Below, one piece after another: positions 54,071 through 62,586 of a stretch of DNA of 64,000 nucleotides. The DNA comes from Volutella citrinella. Taxonomy: Eukaryota; Ascomycota; Sordariomycetes; Hypocreales; Nectriaceae. The DNA lies in the NCBI GenBank assembly GCA_034401135.1, contig JAWZSP010000001.1, positions 930,001-994,000 of the forward strand, written 5' to 3'. Positions within the stretch are counted from its first letter, which is position 1; each line of letters begins with the position of its first letter. The position numbers were made by a program, and so were the translations under genes. The notes below the pieces were generated by a model. The model saw nothing but the letters and a program-made list of their open reading frames with translations, did no database searches and had not been told where the DNA came from.

Positions 54071-55471
54071 CTATTGGCAAAAATGATTGTTCGCATGCCA
54101 GGCGGCTCCTGCAAGAGACGGATGAGAATAGTTCGCTTCTCTGCCCTCCACATCTTTAAGCGTCGTCAATTCGGTCACCCACTCCCTGAGCAAATGCATA
54201 TCTGAGATATGCCCGTTCTGTGAAACGGCGGTATGAGTGCCGAATCGACAGTTCCGCCGACGAAGCCTCGGCTCAAAGTCCCCCAGATCACTGGGATTGG
54301 TGTTCACAAACTGGCGCAGCGTAGCCTCGGGGAGGGCGGCTTGCTTGTAGCCGTGGCCCGGCCAGCGGGGGAGCTGGATTCCCAAAGATTCTAGCTTCAG
54401 ATGAGGGTCGACGGCGGCAAGGGACCGGAGGAGCTCCAAATCAAGGCCGAACTGTCTCCGGCCCTGGTTGATAACGAAGCAACGGTTAAGGACGAGATGC
54501 CGTAGCGTCGGTTGGAGCCGCTGGCCAATCTTGCTGAGCATTTCAGCAGAGATTTTCACCTGGACAAGGGTGAGTTTTTTGAGCTTGAGAAAGAGGGCCA
54601 ATGCCAGGACCACCTCAAATATCTCATGGTATTCGGCATGCGCCAAGGACTCGCGGTTGGCTTTGACGGATAGGGCCAGCTCGGTGACGTTCTTGCAGGC
54701 CATCAATAGAGTCTGCAGAAGAAAAGGCCACTGCACGTTCCACCAATCGATCATGACGGTCAATGACGACAGCATCTCGAAGTCCGGGGTCGATGTTGGA
54801 CGACCAGGGAGGCTGCCGGAAACCCATCGCCCCATTTCTCTCGATAATTCGAGAGGGTGTACGGAGGGGTTCCTGGAGGTCATCCCAAGCTTCAGGCTTT
54901 TTATCCCGCTGCCCGATCGGAAAGCGATGGGGAGCAGGTAGAGGACCGACGGCTCTTGCGTGAGAGGGTCGTTGGTGAGTGACGGCCACAGAGGATGGTT
55001 TTCATAGTCGATGCCAGCGGGCGGAAACCATCGGCCCTCCTGACGCGGCGGCTCTCGAACATGGATCTGCTCAAGTTCTTCTCCGGCCCACAATGGGAAG
55101 CTGGCGTCAAGATGCTTGATGTTGCAGATACGATGAAGACTCTCGTGCAGAGTCTTGATGAAATAAACCCGAAACTTGCGGTTAAGGTTGGTGTCCATTT
55201 CTTCTTCAAATTCGCCATGTGGTTGCCAGGATTGTTCATCCTCTACCCACTCAAGAGTCCTTGGAGCTGGAGCTAAGCGGGTGTAGGAGAATCTGAGAAA
55301 TCTGTCGATGCTTTCTGGGGTGAAGGAAAGTCGTATCCTTCCGAAAAGTAGTGGTGCGATGAGGTCATCCAAGCTCCAGACCAGTCTCGCATTTGCGAGG
55401 CTCTCTGTGGGCAAGTAGGAAAGGATCTCTAGGAAGATTTCTACAGGTAGTTCTGTGATCGTGGTCGCCAT
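54071..55471 (-). CDS. F-box protein, unknown target
   Basis: A frame of 466 residues from the ATG at 55471 (MATTITELPVEIFLEILSYLP). The F-box occupies about residues 5-45 (ELPVEIFLEILSYLPTESLANARLVWSLDDLIAPLLFGRIRL). The remainder is a leucine-rich, helical substrate-recognition part (VTELALSVK, LKKLTLVQVKISAEML, LRHLVLNRCFV, LESLGIQLPRW) like degenerate leucine-rich repeats. The frame is open upstream to 55675, but the ATG at 55471 directly precedes the F-box. Presumed adaptor of an SCF ubiquitin ligase. A 34-bp direct repeat lies in its leader, and a scrambled partial copy lies just beyond its stop. Confidence 0.75.
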   Translation of the reverse strand: MATTITELPVEIFLEILSYLPTESLANARLVWSLDDLIAPLLFGRIRLSFTPESIDRFLRFSYTRLAPAPRTLEWVEDEQSWQPHGEFEEEMDTNLNRKFRVYFIKTLHESLHRICNIKHLDASFPLWAGEELEQIHVREPPRQEGRWFPPAGIDYENHPLWPSLTNDPLTQEPSVLYLLPIAFRSGSGIKSLKLGMTSRNPSVHPLELSREMGRWVSGSLPGRPTSTPDFEMLSSLTVMIDWWNVQWPFLLQTLLMACKNVTELALSVKANRESLAHAEYHEIFEVVLALALFLKLKKLTLVQVKISAEMLSKIGQRLQPTLRHLVLNRCFVINQGRRQFGLDLELLRSLAAVDPHLKLESLGIQLPRWPGHGYKQAALPEATLRQFVNTNPSDLGDFEPRLRRRNCRFGTHTAVSQNGHISDMHLLREWVTELTTLKDVEGREANYSHPSLAGAAWHANNHFCQ

Positions 55472-55495
55472 TTTGGGGGTTGATAGTGTCGGATG

Positions 55496-55597
55496 GTGTG
55501 ATGAGTTGCAGCCTGCTGGGCGAGATTCGATTGATGGTGCAAGACTGTAGGACTGGTGGATGGGTGTGATGAGTTGCAGTCTGCTCAGCGAGATTCG
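55496..55597. repeat. 34-bp direct repeat upstream of the F-box gene
   Basis: The block at 55496-55529 (GTGTGATGAGTTGCAG...GCGAGATTCG) returns at 55564-55597 with three mismatches. It lies 25-126 bp upstream of the F-box start codon, so it is in the leader or core promoter. Confidence 0.88.
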
Positions 55598-56172
55598 CCT
55601 TGGTTTTATACAGCCAGCCAGGGCGGGAACGGGTGCCAAATTTGCCACTCCTTTCACTCGAACATGACATGACATGGATTTGACAATGCTGTCACTTTGA
55701 ACGTGACACGGGCTTCACCGCTGCTGCCACCTTGAACGTAACGTGAACTTCACAACTTCTCGCACATCGAGCCTTCAAAATGCTCTTCCTGCTCTTCCTG
55801 CTGGAAACGAACTGGCGGTGGATTGGAGAAAACAATTGAACAGAGGCATCAATGATGGTACCCAGATCTGCGTTGCCTTGAATGAACTGAACTGTAGTCT
55901 GCATACACACTCTTAGGCTGGGAAACATTTAGGCTTTCAGGACCTTTTCATTCCAGGAAACATGCATGGCTCACCCGCCCTGAGTATACGTTGGAAAGCA
56001 CCTGACCTAATGCCAAGCTGCGGGTGCAAAGCATGTTATGAGCGCCCTGGTGAGCAAGTCGTGAACACCTTGGTGTTGACCCTCGTGCTGCACAGTGGGG
56101 CTGAAAAGGCATAAAACCACAGTCTGTCCCTCTCCCTCCTGTTCATCCGTCCAGCAATTAAATTTTTTCCTG

Positions 56173-56642
56173 ATGCTCGATCCATCACATTGCGCAATGG
56201 GGTCAGTTCACTGCATCGAACCACCCATTTGGTCAGCATGGTTTCTCTCCGACTGGGCCCTCGACTATCTCATCAGCAAGAGGAGACCCTTTCTCAGGGC
56301 CATCAGCGCGCGAGGCTTCCACTTGCAGACCAACGTCCTGCACATCCCCCGCCCATTTGGCTTCTTCTCTTCAAACCTGCGCACTAGTGAACTCTTGGAG
56401 GCCTGCCTCTTCCTGAAGTTTGCGTGGATGTGGGCCACGATTCTGATTGCCTTCTTGGTCAATATGGAAGGGTCAAAGGCAACTGTGCTGCAGCTGAGGG
56501 ATCTGACATCCAAGGCTACAGTGTTTAGTTGGATGGTTGTGTGCTTGGTATGTCTATCAATATGGGAGAGGAGGTTGTCATCAAATGCTTGACCTGCTAA
56601 CAGATATGCCTTCAGATCCGTCGTTTTTATGGGACCAATTAG
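56173..56642 (+). CDS. Small membrane protein, intact copy of a tandem pair
   Basis: Exon 1, 56173-56547, and exon 2, 56616-56642, give 133 residues. The 68-nt intron has a GTATGT donor, a CTGCTAAC branch and a TTCAG acceptor, all excellent. A second ATG at 56197 (MGSVHCIEPP) matches the start in the sister copy and may be the true start. The protein has a Trp-rich N-terminal part (WSAWFLSDWALDYL), an HLQTNVLHIPRPFGFFSSN block, and two hydrophobic helices (FLKFAWMWATILIAFLV and ATVFSWMVVCL). I do not recognise the family. Conservation of HLQT.VL.IP..LGFFSSN and of the TM segments between both copies shows it was a real gene at the time of duplication. Confidence 0.5.
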
Positions 56643-56739
56643 TTGTGAAAAAGAAGAGAGGGACACCCCGGAATTGAGTTGCTTTGTTTGAGTCCTGGGG
56701 GTAATTTGACGAGGTCATGAGGTGCTGTCACTATTTGTT

Positions 56740-56770
56740 GTACATGTAATTACAGGCCACAGCATGAAGC
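56740..56770 (-). pseudogene. Very short GNAT-like fragment
   Basis: The minus strand reads VACNYMYNK, and its bases match 21 of about 25 positions with the start of the larger GNAT fragment at 58100-58125. Too short for certainty. Confidence 0.3.
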
Positions 56771-57068
56771 ACCCATCAGAGGCAGGGTACGACGTGATTC
56801 CAAATCCAGCATGACTTGCAGTGGTGCCAGCGTCTCAAAACCTTGCACCCACATTGGTAGGCTAGACGCACCGCCAAAACCCCATTGTAGGACTCCATCA
56901 GCTATAACTGTGAAGCATGTTGGAAGCACCTTGATGTTTATCTTGGTGCAATAGTGGGACTGCCAAAGCACAAAACCGAGCCAGAGCCCATCTCTCTGCC
57001 GACAATCAACTTTCACCCTCAGTCCCAAAACCTCCCATCACATCCTCCACGATCTATCCTATCGCACA

Positions 57069-57515
57069 ATGGAGTCGATTCATCCTATCTAAAAGCTCAT
57101 ATATTTCTCATGGGCTCTCTCCGAGTCGATTCTCGGGTACCTCTCCCTAAAAAAAAAAGCCCTTGCTGAGAGCCTTCAGCAACCAAGGCTTCTACCTGCA
57201 AACTCACGTCTTACGCATCCCACCCTCATTGGGCTTCTTTTCCTCGAACCACCTGCCATCTAATCAAGAAATGGAGGCCTGGGCTTGCTTAAAGCTGATA
57301 TGGATGTGGGCGTCGGTTTTAATTGCAGCCTTGATAAACAGCGAAGGGTCAGAGGCAGCTGTTCTCAGGCTAGAGGCTGTGACGGCTGCAGGGACAGCAC
57401 TCTATTGGATTGCTTTATGCCTAGTACGCTTATCAACTTGGAGATCCGCTTTCTATATATGACCTACTAACAGATGTGCCTTCAGTACCGCCACTTTTTG
57501 GCCGGATATTTGTGA
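57069..57515 (+). pseudogene. Decayed second copy of the small membrane-protein gene
   Basis: The ATG at 57069 is followed by a stop after seven codons. Homology to the first copy continues after it (SWALSESILGYLSLKKK against SDWALDYLISKRR). A ten-A run near 57148-57158 then shifts the frame, and the conserved part resumes at about 57160 (FYLQTHVLRIPPSLGFFSSN) to the intron. The intron keeps its CTACTAAC branch and CCTTCAG end, with a GTACGC donor. Two independent breaks make a functional protein unlikely. Confidence 0.65.
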
Positions 57516-58003
57516 AGAAGAAGGACCTGGACAAGCTGACAAAGGCCTCGACAGCACTCACTGGGCGCAGGACCAGTTGGCTTCGACTAGTGATGGTCAA
57601 CGTGATGTGGGAACCCTCAATTTTCTCATATACCGTGTTCATGAGAGGAATTTCACCGGGTCCATGGTCCTTAAGCGCTTATTGCGCCATCTCCAATGTT
57701 TTGGCAGCCAACAACGCAGTCGACGCGCATCTTCCACCACTGTTGTTCCACGAAGCCCTAGATTATACCTCCATTACCCAAGGTAGAGTACTAGTGTTAC
57801 TCTTTGTCTTGTAACTCCCCCTCTAGCTGTCCTTCAAAATGCTTCTTTCCTCGGTTCGCCGATGCCGACAGTACTTTCCATGGCGGTGAAGCTCGTGCTG
57901 TTGGGACGAACGCATCCTGGGAAGGACCTCTGGTGTGCCTTCCCCTCATCGCAGGCCAATCTATTTTCCCATGGCAGTTGCTCCTTCTCAGACATCAGAT
58001 TCT
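57516..58003. other. Intergenic, no gene seen
   Basis: Remains of the tandem duplication flank and sequence leading to the GNAT fragment. No motif-bearing frame. Confidence 0.4.
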
Positions 58004-58125
58004 CCTTCGTCCGCATAAACAGGTTCGGCAGGCTTGGCTGGTCCCAAACTCAGCATCGGTCTTATACAGGATTCCCCCTGGCCTTTAAAGCCCAGCTTGG
58101 CGCACATATAATTACGGGCCACAGG
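58004..58125 (-). pseudogene. 3' fragment of a GNAT acetyltransferase gene
   Basis: The minus strand resembles the end of the intact GNAT gene at 59175-59282, from the AKLGFKGQ segment to the LFMRTK end (with matching bases throughout). After GFKGQ a one-base loss shifts the frame. Only the last third of the gene is present, in inverted orientation about 450 bp upstream of the intact gene. Confidence 0.75.
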
Positions 58126-58568
58126 CATCACAAATATTGAATCGTGACTTGTCCACTAATCCCGTTCGGGTTTCTCCTTAAGTGCCTATACTATACTTGC
58201 CTAATATGCTCCTAAATCTATCTGCATATCTCGCCAGCTAGAATCAACGCTGAATTACAGTTGAACACCTATCAGATGATCCTTGCGGATATTTGCAGGA
58301 TATGGAGTGATTGGCCTGACCTAGACTACCGGCTACCCAGCGTGCTCGGTAATCGCCCCCATAAACCAACCTCCTTGCCAAGACGAGCCCTGTGGATCGT
58401 ATGGGGCGACACAGGTTCAAACGGCTGTGGATACAACTGATGATCAAATTGACTGAAGATTGAGCACGTCGTCAACCCCGCATCTCCTGGTGACAAACAC
58501 GCATCTCAGTGCAGTGCCTTGCCAACTTGGCCGCTCGTCCACATTCTCCAGACTATCCTTTCGCCGCC
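58126..58568. other. Intergenic, promoter of the GNAT gene
   Basis: No gene seen. The last stretch before the ATG at 58569 (CTTTCGCCGCC) is a plausible leader. Confidence 0.4.
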
Positions 58569-59294
58569 ATGACGTCCATTGAGGGGCTCCGCGTCGAGCC
58601 CGTCGACCAGCCCCAAGACTTTGTGCAGTGCTTCAACTGCATGCGCGAGACGTTTGGCCGCCAGACCCGCGACAGCATCTGGATGGCCTTCAACCCGGGC
58701 TGGGAAGAGCCCGGCTACGAGATCAAAGGCGGCGGGGACCTGGCCAGGCGCTTCGCCGGCGTCACGCGCGACCACGACAACAACCCAAACACCATGTTCA
58801 TCAAGGCCGCCCTCCCATCGGGCCAGATCGTCGGCTTCACGGTCTGGCTGCAGGCGTCCGTCGTCCCCGGCCGCGGCGACCCACCCGTGGAGGACCTAGG
58901 CAGCATCGTGGACCTCGAGAAGCTGTACCCGGGCAACGAGCGCGAGCAGCGTTACGTGCGGCAAATGGAGGCGTCGCTGCACGCGCGGCGCGTCCAGCTG
59001 GTCAAGGACAAAGTCGCCGAGAATCCGCCAGCCGTGTTCGTGCTCGACTGCTGCGTCGTGCTGCCGGAGTTCCAGGGCAGGGGTATCGCGCAGAGGATGG
59101 TGCGCTGGGGGCTGGACGAGGCGGAGCGAAGGGGCGGGTTGGAGGCCATCACGGAGGCGTCGAGCATGGGGAGGCATGTATACGCCAAGCTGGGCTTCAA
59201 GGGCCAGGAGGAGATCATGTACAAGACCGATGCCGAGTTTGCGGACCGTCCAAGCCCGCCGAACCTGTTTATGCGGACGAAGCCTCCTCAGTAA
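58569..59294 (+). CDS. GNAT-family N-acetyltransferase
   Basis: A single exon of 241 residues. The N-terminal part contains the RDSIWMAFNPGWEEPG segment. The acetyl-CoA site is in VFVLDCCVVLPEFQGRGIAQRMVRWGLDEAERRG (about 157-190), with the QGRGIA pyrophosphate-binding loop (motif A). GLEAITEASSMGRHVYAKLGFKGQEEI is the motif-B region. This matches fungal GNATs of the kind often found beside metabolic genes, whose amine substrate is unknown. The ATG at 58569 has a CCGCC leader. It converges on homogentisate dioxygenase with a 182-bp gap, and a truncated inverted copy lies upstream. Confidence 0.85.
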   Translation: MTSIEGLRVEPVDQPQDFVQCFNCMRETFGRQTRDSIWMAFNPGWEEPGYEIKGGGDLARRFAGVTRDHDNNPNTMFIKAALPSGQIVGFTVWLQASVVPGRGDPPVEDLGSIVDLEKLYPGNEREQRYVRQMEASLHARRVQLVKDKVAENPPAVFVLDCCVVLPEFQGRGIAQRMVRWGLDEAERRGGLEAITEASSMGRHVYAKLGFKGQEEIMYKTDAEFADRPSPPNLFMRTKPPQ

Positions 59295-59476
59295 GCAGTG
59301 TTGTGGTTGGGAGTATGAACACAGACGCCCTTTGGAGGATCGGAGCGCATCATAAGCGATTGAAGGCACATCGGATATCAAGAGTACACCACGACATGTG
59401 TACGAATATATTGCACGCTTCCCGCAGTCAACCATACACATCATCATCATCATCGGCGAGTCAATAACTTTTCAAT

Positions 59477-60962
59477 CTAATCCACCAGATGCGTCTTGAC
59501 CTTCGCCCCCCCGGGCATCTTCCAGTGTGTCACGACACCACCCCAGCTCTCCTCGCTGTATCCCTCCTGCACCTTCTTGCACGTCCTCAACCCCCACTCT
59601 GTCACGCCCAACATCAGGCAGCTCTCAAACATGAAGGCGCAGCTCCCCGCGCCGACCTTTACCGGCCGCAGCTCCGCCTCGCGCGCCGCCTCGCCGCTCT
59701 CGGCGTCGGGCCCGTGGCCGCTCATGACGTTGTGCAGGCTCGCGCCGCCGGGCACGAACCCCCCCGAGCCGCCGCGCTTGGCGTCGTAGCCGCCCCGGAT
59801 GAGCCCCATGAACTCGCTCATCGTGTTGCGGTGGTACCACGGCGGCCGGAACGTGTCCTCGCCGACGAGCCAGCGCGGCGGGAAGATGACGAAGTCGGCC
59901 ACCGCGGTGCCCGCCACGGCCGTCGGCGCCGAGAGCACCGTAAAGATGGACGGGTCCGGGTGGTCAAACGAGATGCTGCCCACCGTGTTGAAGCGTCCCA
60001 GGTCGTACTTGTATGGGTAGTAGTTGCCGTGCCACGCCACCACGTCAAACGGCGTGTGCGGCTGCACCGTCTTGAACAGCGTGTTGTTGAACTTGACCGT
60101 CACCGAGTAGCTGTTGGCGCCCTCCGACGCCGTGGCGCCAAAGTCTTCGCTGAAGCACGCGACGGGAGCCTGGAAGTCCCGGGCGTTGGCTAGGCCGTTG
60201 GACCCGATGGGTCCCAGCTCGGGGAGGTTGAAGTGCCCTTGGTACAGCTCGAGCGCGTAGCCCCGAGCTCGCCCGGACGGCAGCATGACCTGGAACTTGA
60301 CGCCGCGTGGGATGACGCAGATCTCCATCGGCCGCACCAGGAGCCAGCCAAACTCGGTGCGAATGTCCAGCGCCTCTTCCTGGGGGACGATGAGGAGGTC
60401 TCCGTCGGCCGAGTAGAAGGCCGCATTCTCGTCCATGCTCTTCCCGGCGGCGTAGATGTAGATTCCGAGGCCGTCCTTGACAGTAGGATCGCCGGCACCC
60501 GCCACGAGTCGTAGTCCTGAGCTAAAGTCCATGTCCTTGGCCTCGTCGAGTTCAAACGGATCCCATCGCAGCTGGTTGGGGATGTAGTGGAGTTCGCTGT
60601 CCTTGGTTCCCTTGATCGTCTTGTGGATTCCCTCGGAGCCGTTCATGAACTCGCCCCCGGCCTCATGTTTGTAGGGTGGGTGGGCACATGAAGGCAGGAT
60701 TCTATACAGCCACGTCTGCTTGTTTTCATGCCGGGGAGCCGTGAAGGCTGTTCCGGACAGCTTCTCGGCGTACAGGCCGTGGGGAACCTTTTGCGGCGAG
60801 TTCATACCGATGGGCAATGAGCCCTCGACGGCTTCAGACCTAGAGCACGGTCAGCATCTCAAGCAGGAGGAAGGTCGAGACATGCACAACTCACTCCAAG
60901 TACGAGTTGAATCCATTCTGGTATCGGTATTTCTCCTTGAGATCAAATTCCGTGACAGGCAT
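59477..60962 (-). CDS. hmgA: Homogentisate 1,2-dioxygenase
   Basis: Exon 1, 60962-60895, and exon 2, 60839-59477, give 476 residues. The 55-nt intron has GTGAGT and CTCTAG borders. The start [34 protein letters not shown] is the classic family N-terminus. Iron ligands by position: His359 and Glu365 in [14 protein letters not shown], and His398 in [12 protein letters not shown]. Between them the protein carries three extra residues (KRGGSGG) compared with the human enzyme. HGD opens homogentisate to maleylacetoacetate in tyrosine and phenylalanine breakdown; its loss gives brown pyomelanin in fungi. It is cytosolic. Maleylacetoacetate isomerase and fumarylacetoacetase, which often sit beside it, are not in this window. 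Confidence 0.96.
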
Positions 60963-61848
60963 GGTGACGGGTGGGCTAGTTGGCGCGGCTTAGATCTGAA
61001 GCTACTGGAAAGCCACAAGAGAGCAGTTGCAGCAGACGGCCATGCTTTATAAAAATTCTCGGCTCATGCCAACCTCGCGGGATGACGTTTTGGAATCCCT
61101 CTGCCGTGCGGTTCAATCAGAGTTCCGCACCTCTCTGTTGAGGGATGACGGCGGGCGGCCCGACGGTAGCCGGACGGACTCTTGGCCATCGCGCTCGTAT
61201 TCCGCCTGGCATTTGAAGGTTTAAGGCGGAACTGACACTGCCAATGTCTCCCCCAGTTCCCCGCGCAGGAGTCATCGGGCAAATCTGCCATATTTTCTTG
61301 AAACGGCGGCTAGGAGCGCTCCCATTGACAAGGCGGTATTTTACCATGCCGTACCGTGCCGCATTATGCATATTTCCCCAGCTAGTAGCCACACTCCGTC
61401 TTGTTTGGTGGCGGCGATTCTGAGAATGGATGTCGCTACGCTAAGGGCCGGTGTCAACTCCCGCTACAGTGGGTCTTGCGCGGAGTGCATCGTGGGGAAA
61501 CTCAGGGCAGTCCTCCATCCCGACATCAATCACCTCACACGAAGCATCTCAAGTTTCACTAGCAGGAATATGGTCCAATTTCATGAGCGCATAGGTAGGC
61601 AAAAGCGCCCAGGTTTCAATTACACAGGGCACCAAGAGGCACCCTGCCAGGTCAGCCACATGGACCAACTCAAGCAGAACAGCAACAAGTGGAGTACACC
61701 AGGCGACCACTCCCAGCAGTCGCCACTATGACCCGGCCGGAGAATATCTAATCGCAATATCCCAAGCGCCGACTCGCATCGATCCCGCGAAACGAACAAG
61801 AAGAGGTTGAAGGAACTATTGGAACAGATACTAGGCGTGGGGGGTTAC
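60963..61848. other. Intergenic, no gene seen
   Basis: Promoter of homogentisate dioxygenase and 3' flank of the DUF6699-like gene. No other feature recognised. Confidence 0.45.
61045..61053 (-). promoter_or_regulatory. TATA-like box of homogentisate dioxygenase
   Basis: TTTATAAAG on the minus strand, about 85 bp upstream of the start codon. Confidence 0.5.
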
Positions 61849-62586
61849 TCATTCCTCATTCTTCTTGTTCTTCTTCTTCTTGCCGCCGCCCTGGTGGCCG
61901 CCAGTGTTGGATGGCTGTGCCGAGAGGTGCACAACAAGACGAGTCCACGACTCCTCCTTGTCCCACTCGAAACCAGCGAGGTAGGGCTTCTCCAATTCGT
62001 CGTCGGCCTGCAAGCGCCATTGTCAGTGAATGCACCTGTCAGAAAGCTCAACTGTCACGTACCCGCTTCTTGTAGGCCTTGTGGATGGCATCGAGGGCAT
62101 CCTTTATTGTCACGCCCTTCATGTTACGGGCAGTCACTTCCTTTCCTAGGGGGAAGTGGAGGTCGATCCTCTTGACCTTGGGTTCTGTCAAGAAGATGTC
62201 CAGAATGGCAGGGTCTTCGACCGTCTTTGAGCTGGTGTTGATCTTCCTGTACGACGAGACCATGATTAGCCTGAACTGTAGTGGGTGGTGCACACACCAT
62301 GATACATGATACATGAGTACCAAAGTGCGGGGTAAGGCTGCGTCACATACCATCCTGTTCGTTGTGTCTCAATAGGGAGGGTGATTTCAACTCCCTCTTC
62401 CTCTGTGATTTGGCCATCAGCTCACTATTCGCTGCTTCAATGGGCCGCTGGGGACTCACTGAGGTCATTGATGTTCATCACGCCAGGGGCGGCGATGGAG
62501 CTTTGTCTCCGGTTCTTAGCATCCTTGGGGGGGGAGGTAGACAAGCCTCCGACGGCGGAATCGACCTTGGTGAGAGGTTCTGACAT
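61849..62586 (-). CDS. Small four-exon protein, DUF6699-like
   Basis: Exons 62586-62460, 62402-62351, 62246-62063 and 62007-61849 keep one frame of 173 residues. Donors GTGAGT, GTATGT and GTACGT, and acceptors CACAG, TACAG and GCAG are all canonical. The N-terminus (MSEPLTKVDSAVGG) is disordered. A folded part follows: AILDIFLTEPKVKRIDLHFPLGKEVTARN, then VTIKDALDAIHKAYKKRADDELEKPYLAGFEWD. The pairing of a beta-rich stretch with a V-x-V/I-DALDAIHKA helix recalls DUF6699 proteins of fungi. The lysine-rich tail (GGGKKKKNKKNE) suggests nucleic-acid or nuclear association, which is inference. Function unknown. Confidence 0.7.

Larger units (their letters stand above)
56031..57515 (+). repeat. Tandem duplication of a small gene with its promoter
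   Basis: The first copy (about 56031-56642) and second copy (about 56912-57515) align from promoter (AAGCATGTT...GAAGCACCTTG-type blocks and a CAAAACC segment) through the coding region to the intron end (CTAACAGATRTGCCTTCAG). The spacing of start codons is 872 bp. Divergence is considerable, so the event is not recent. Confidence 0.75.

Noticed and set aside
59489..60193. 234-codon plus-strand frame
   Set aside because: Lies entirely antisense to the well-supported homogentisate dioxygenase and has Arg/Ala/Val-rich shadow composition.
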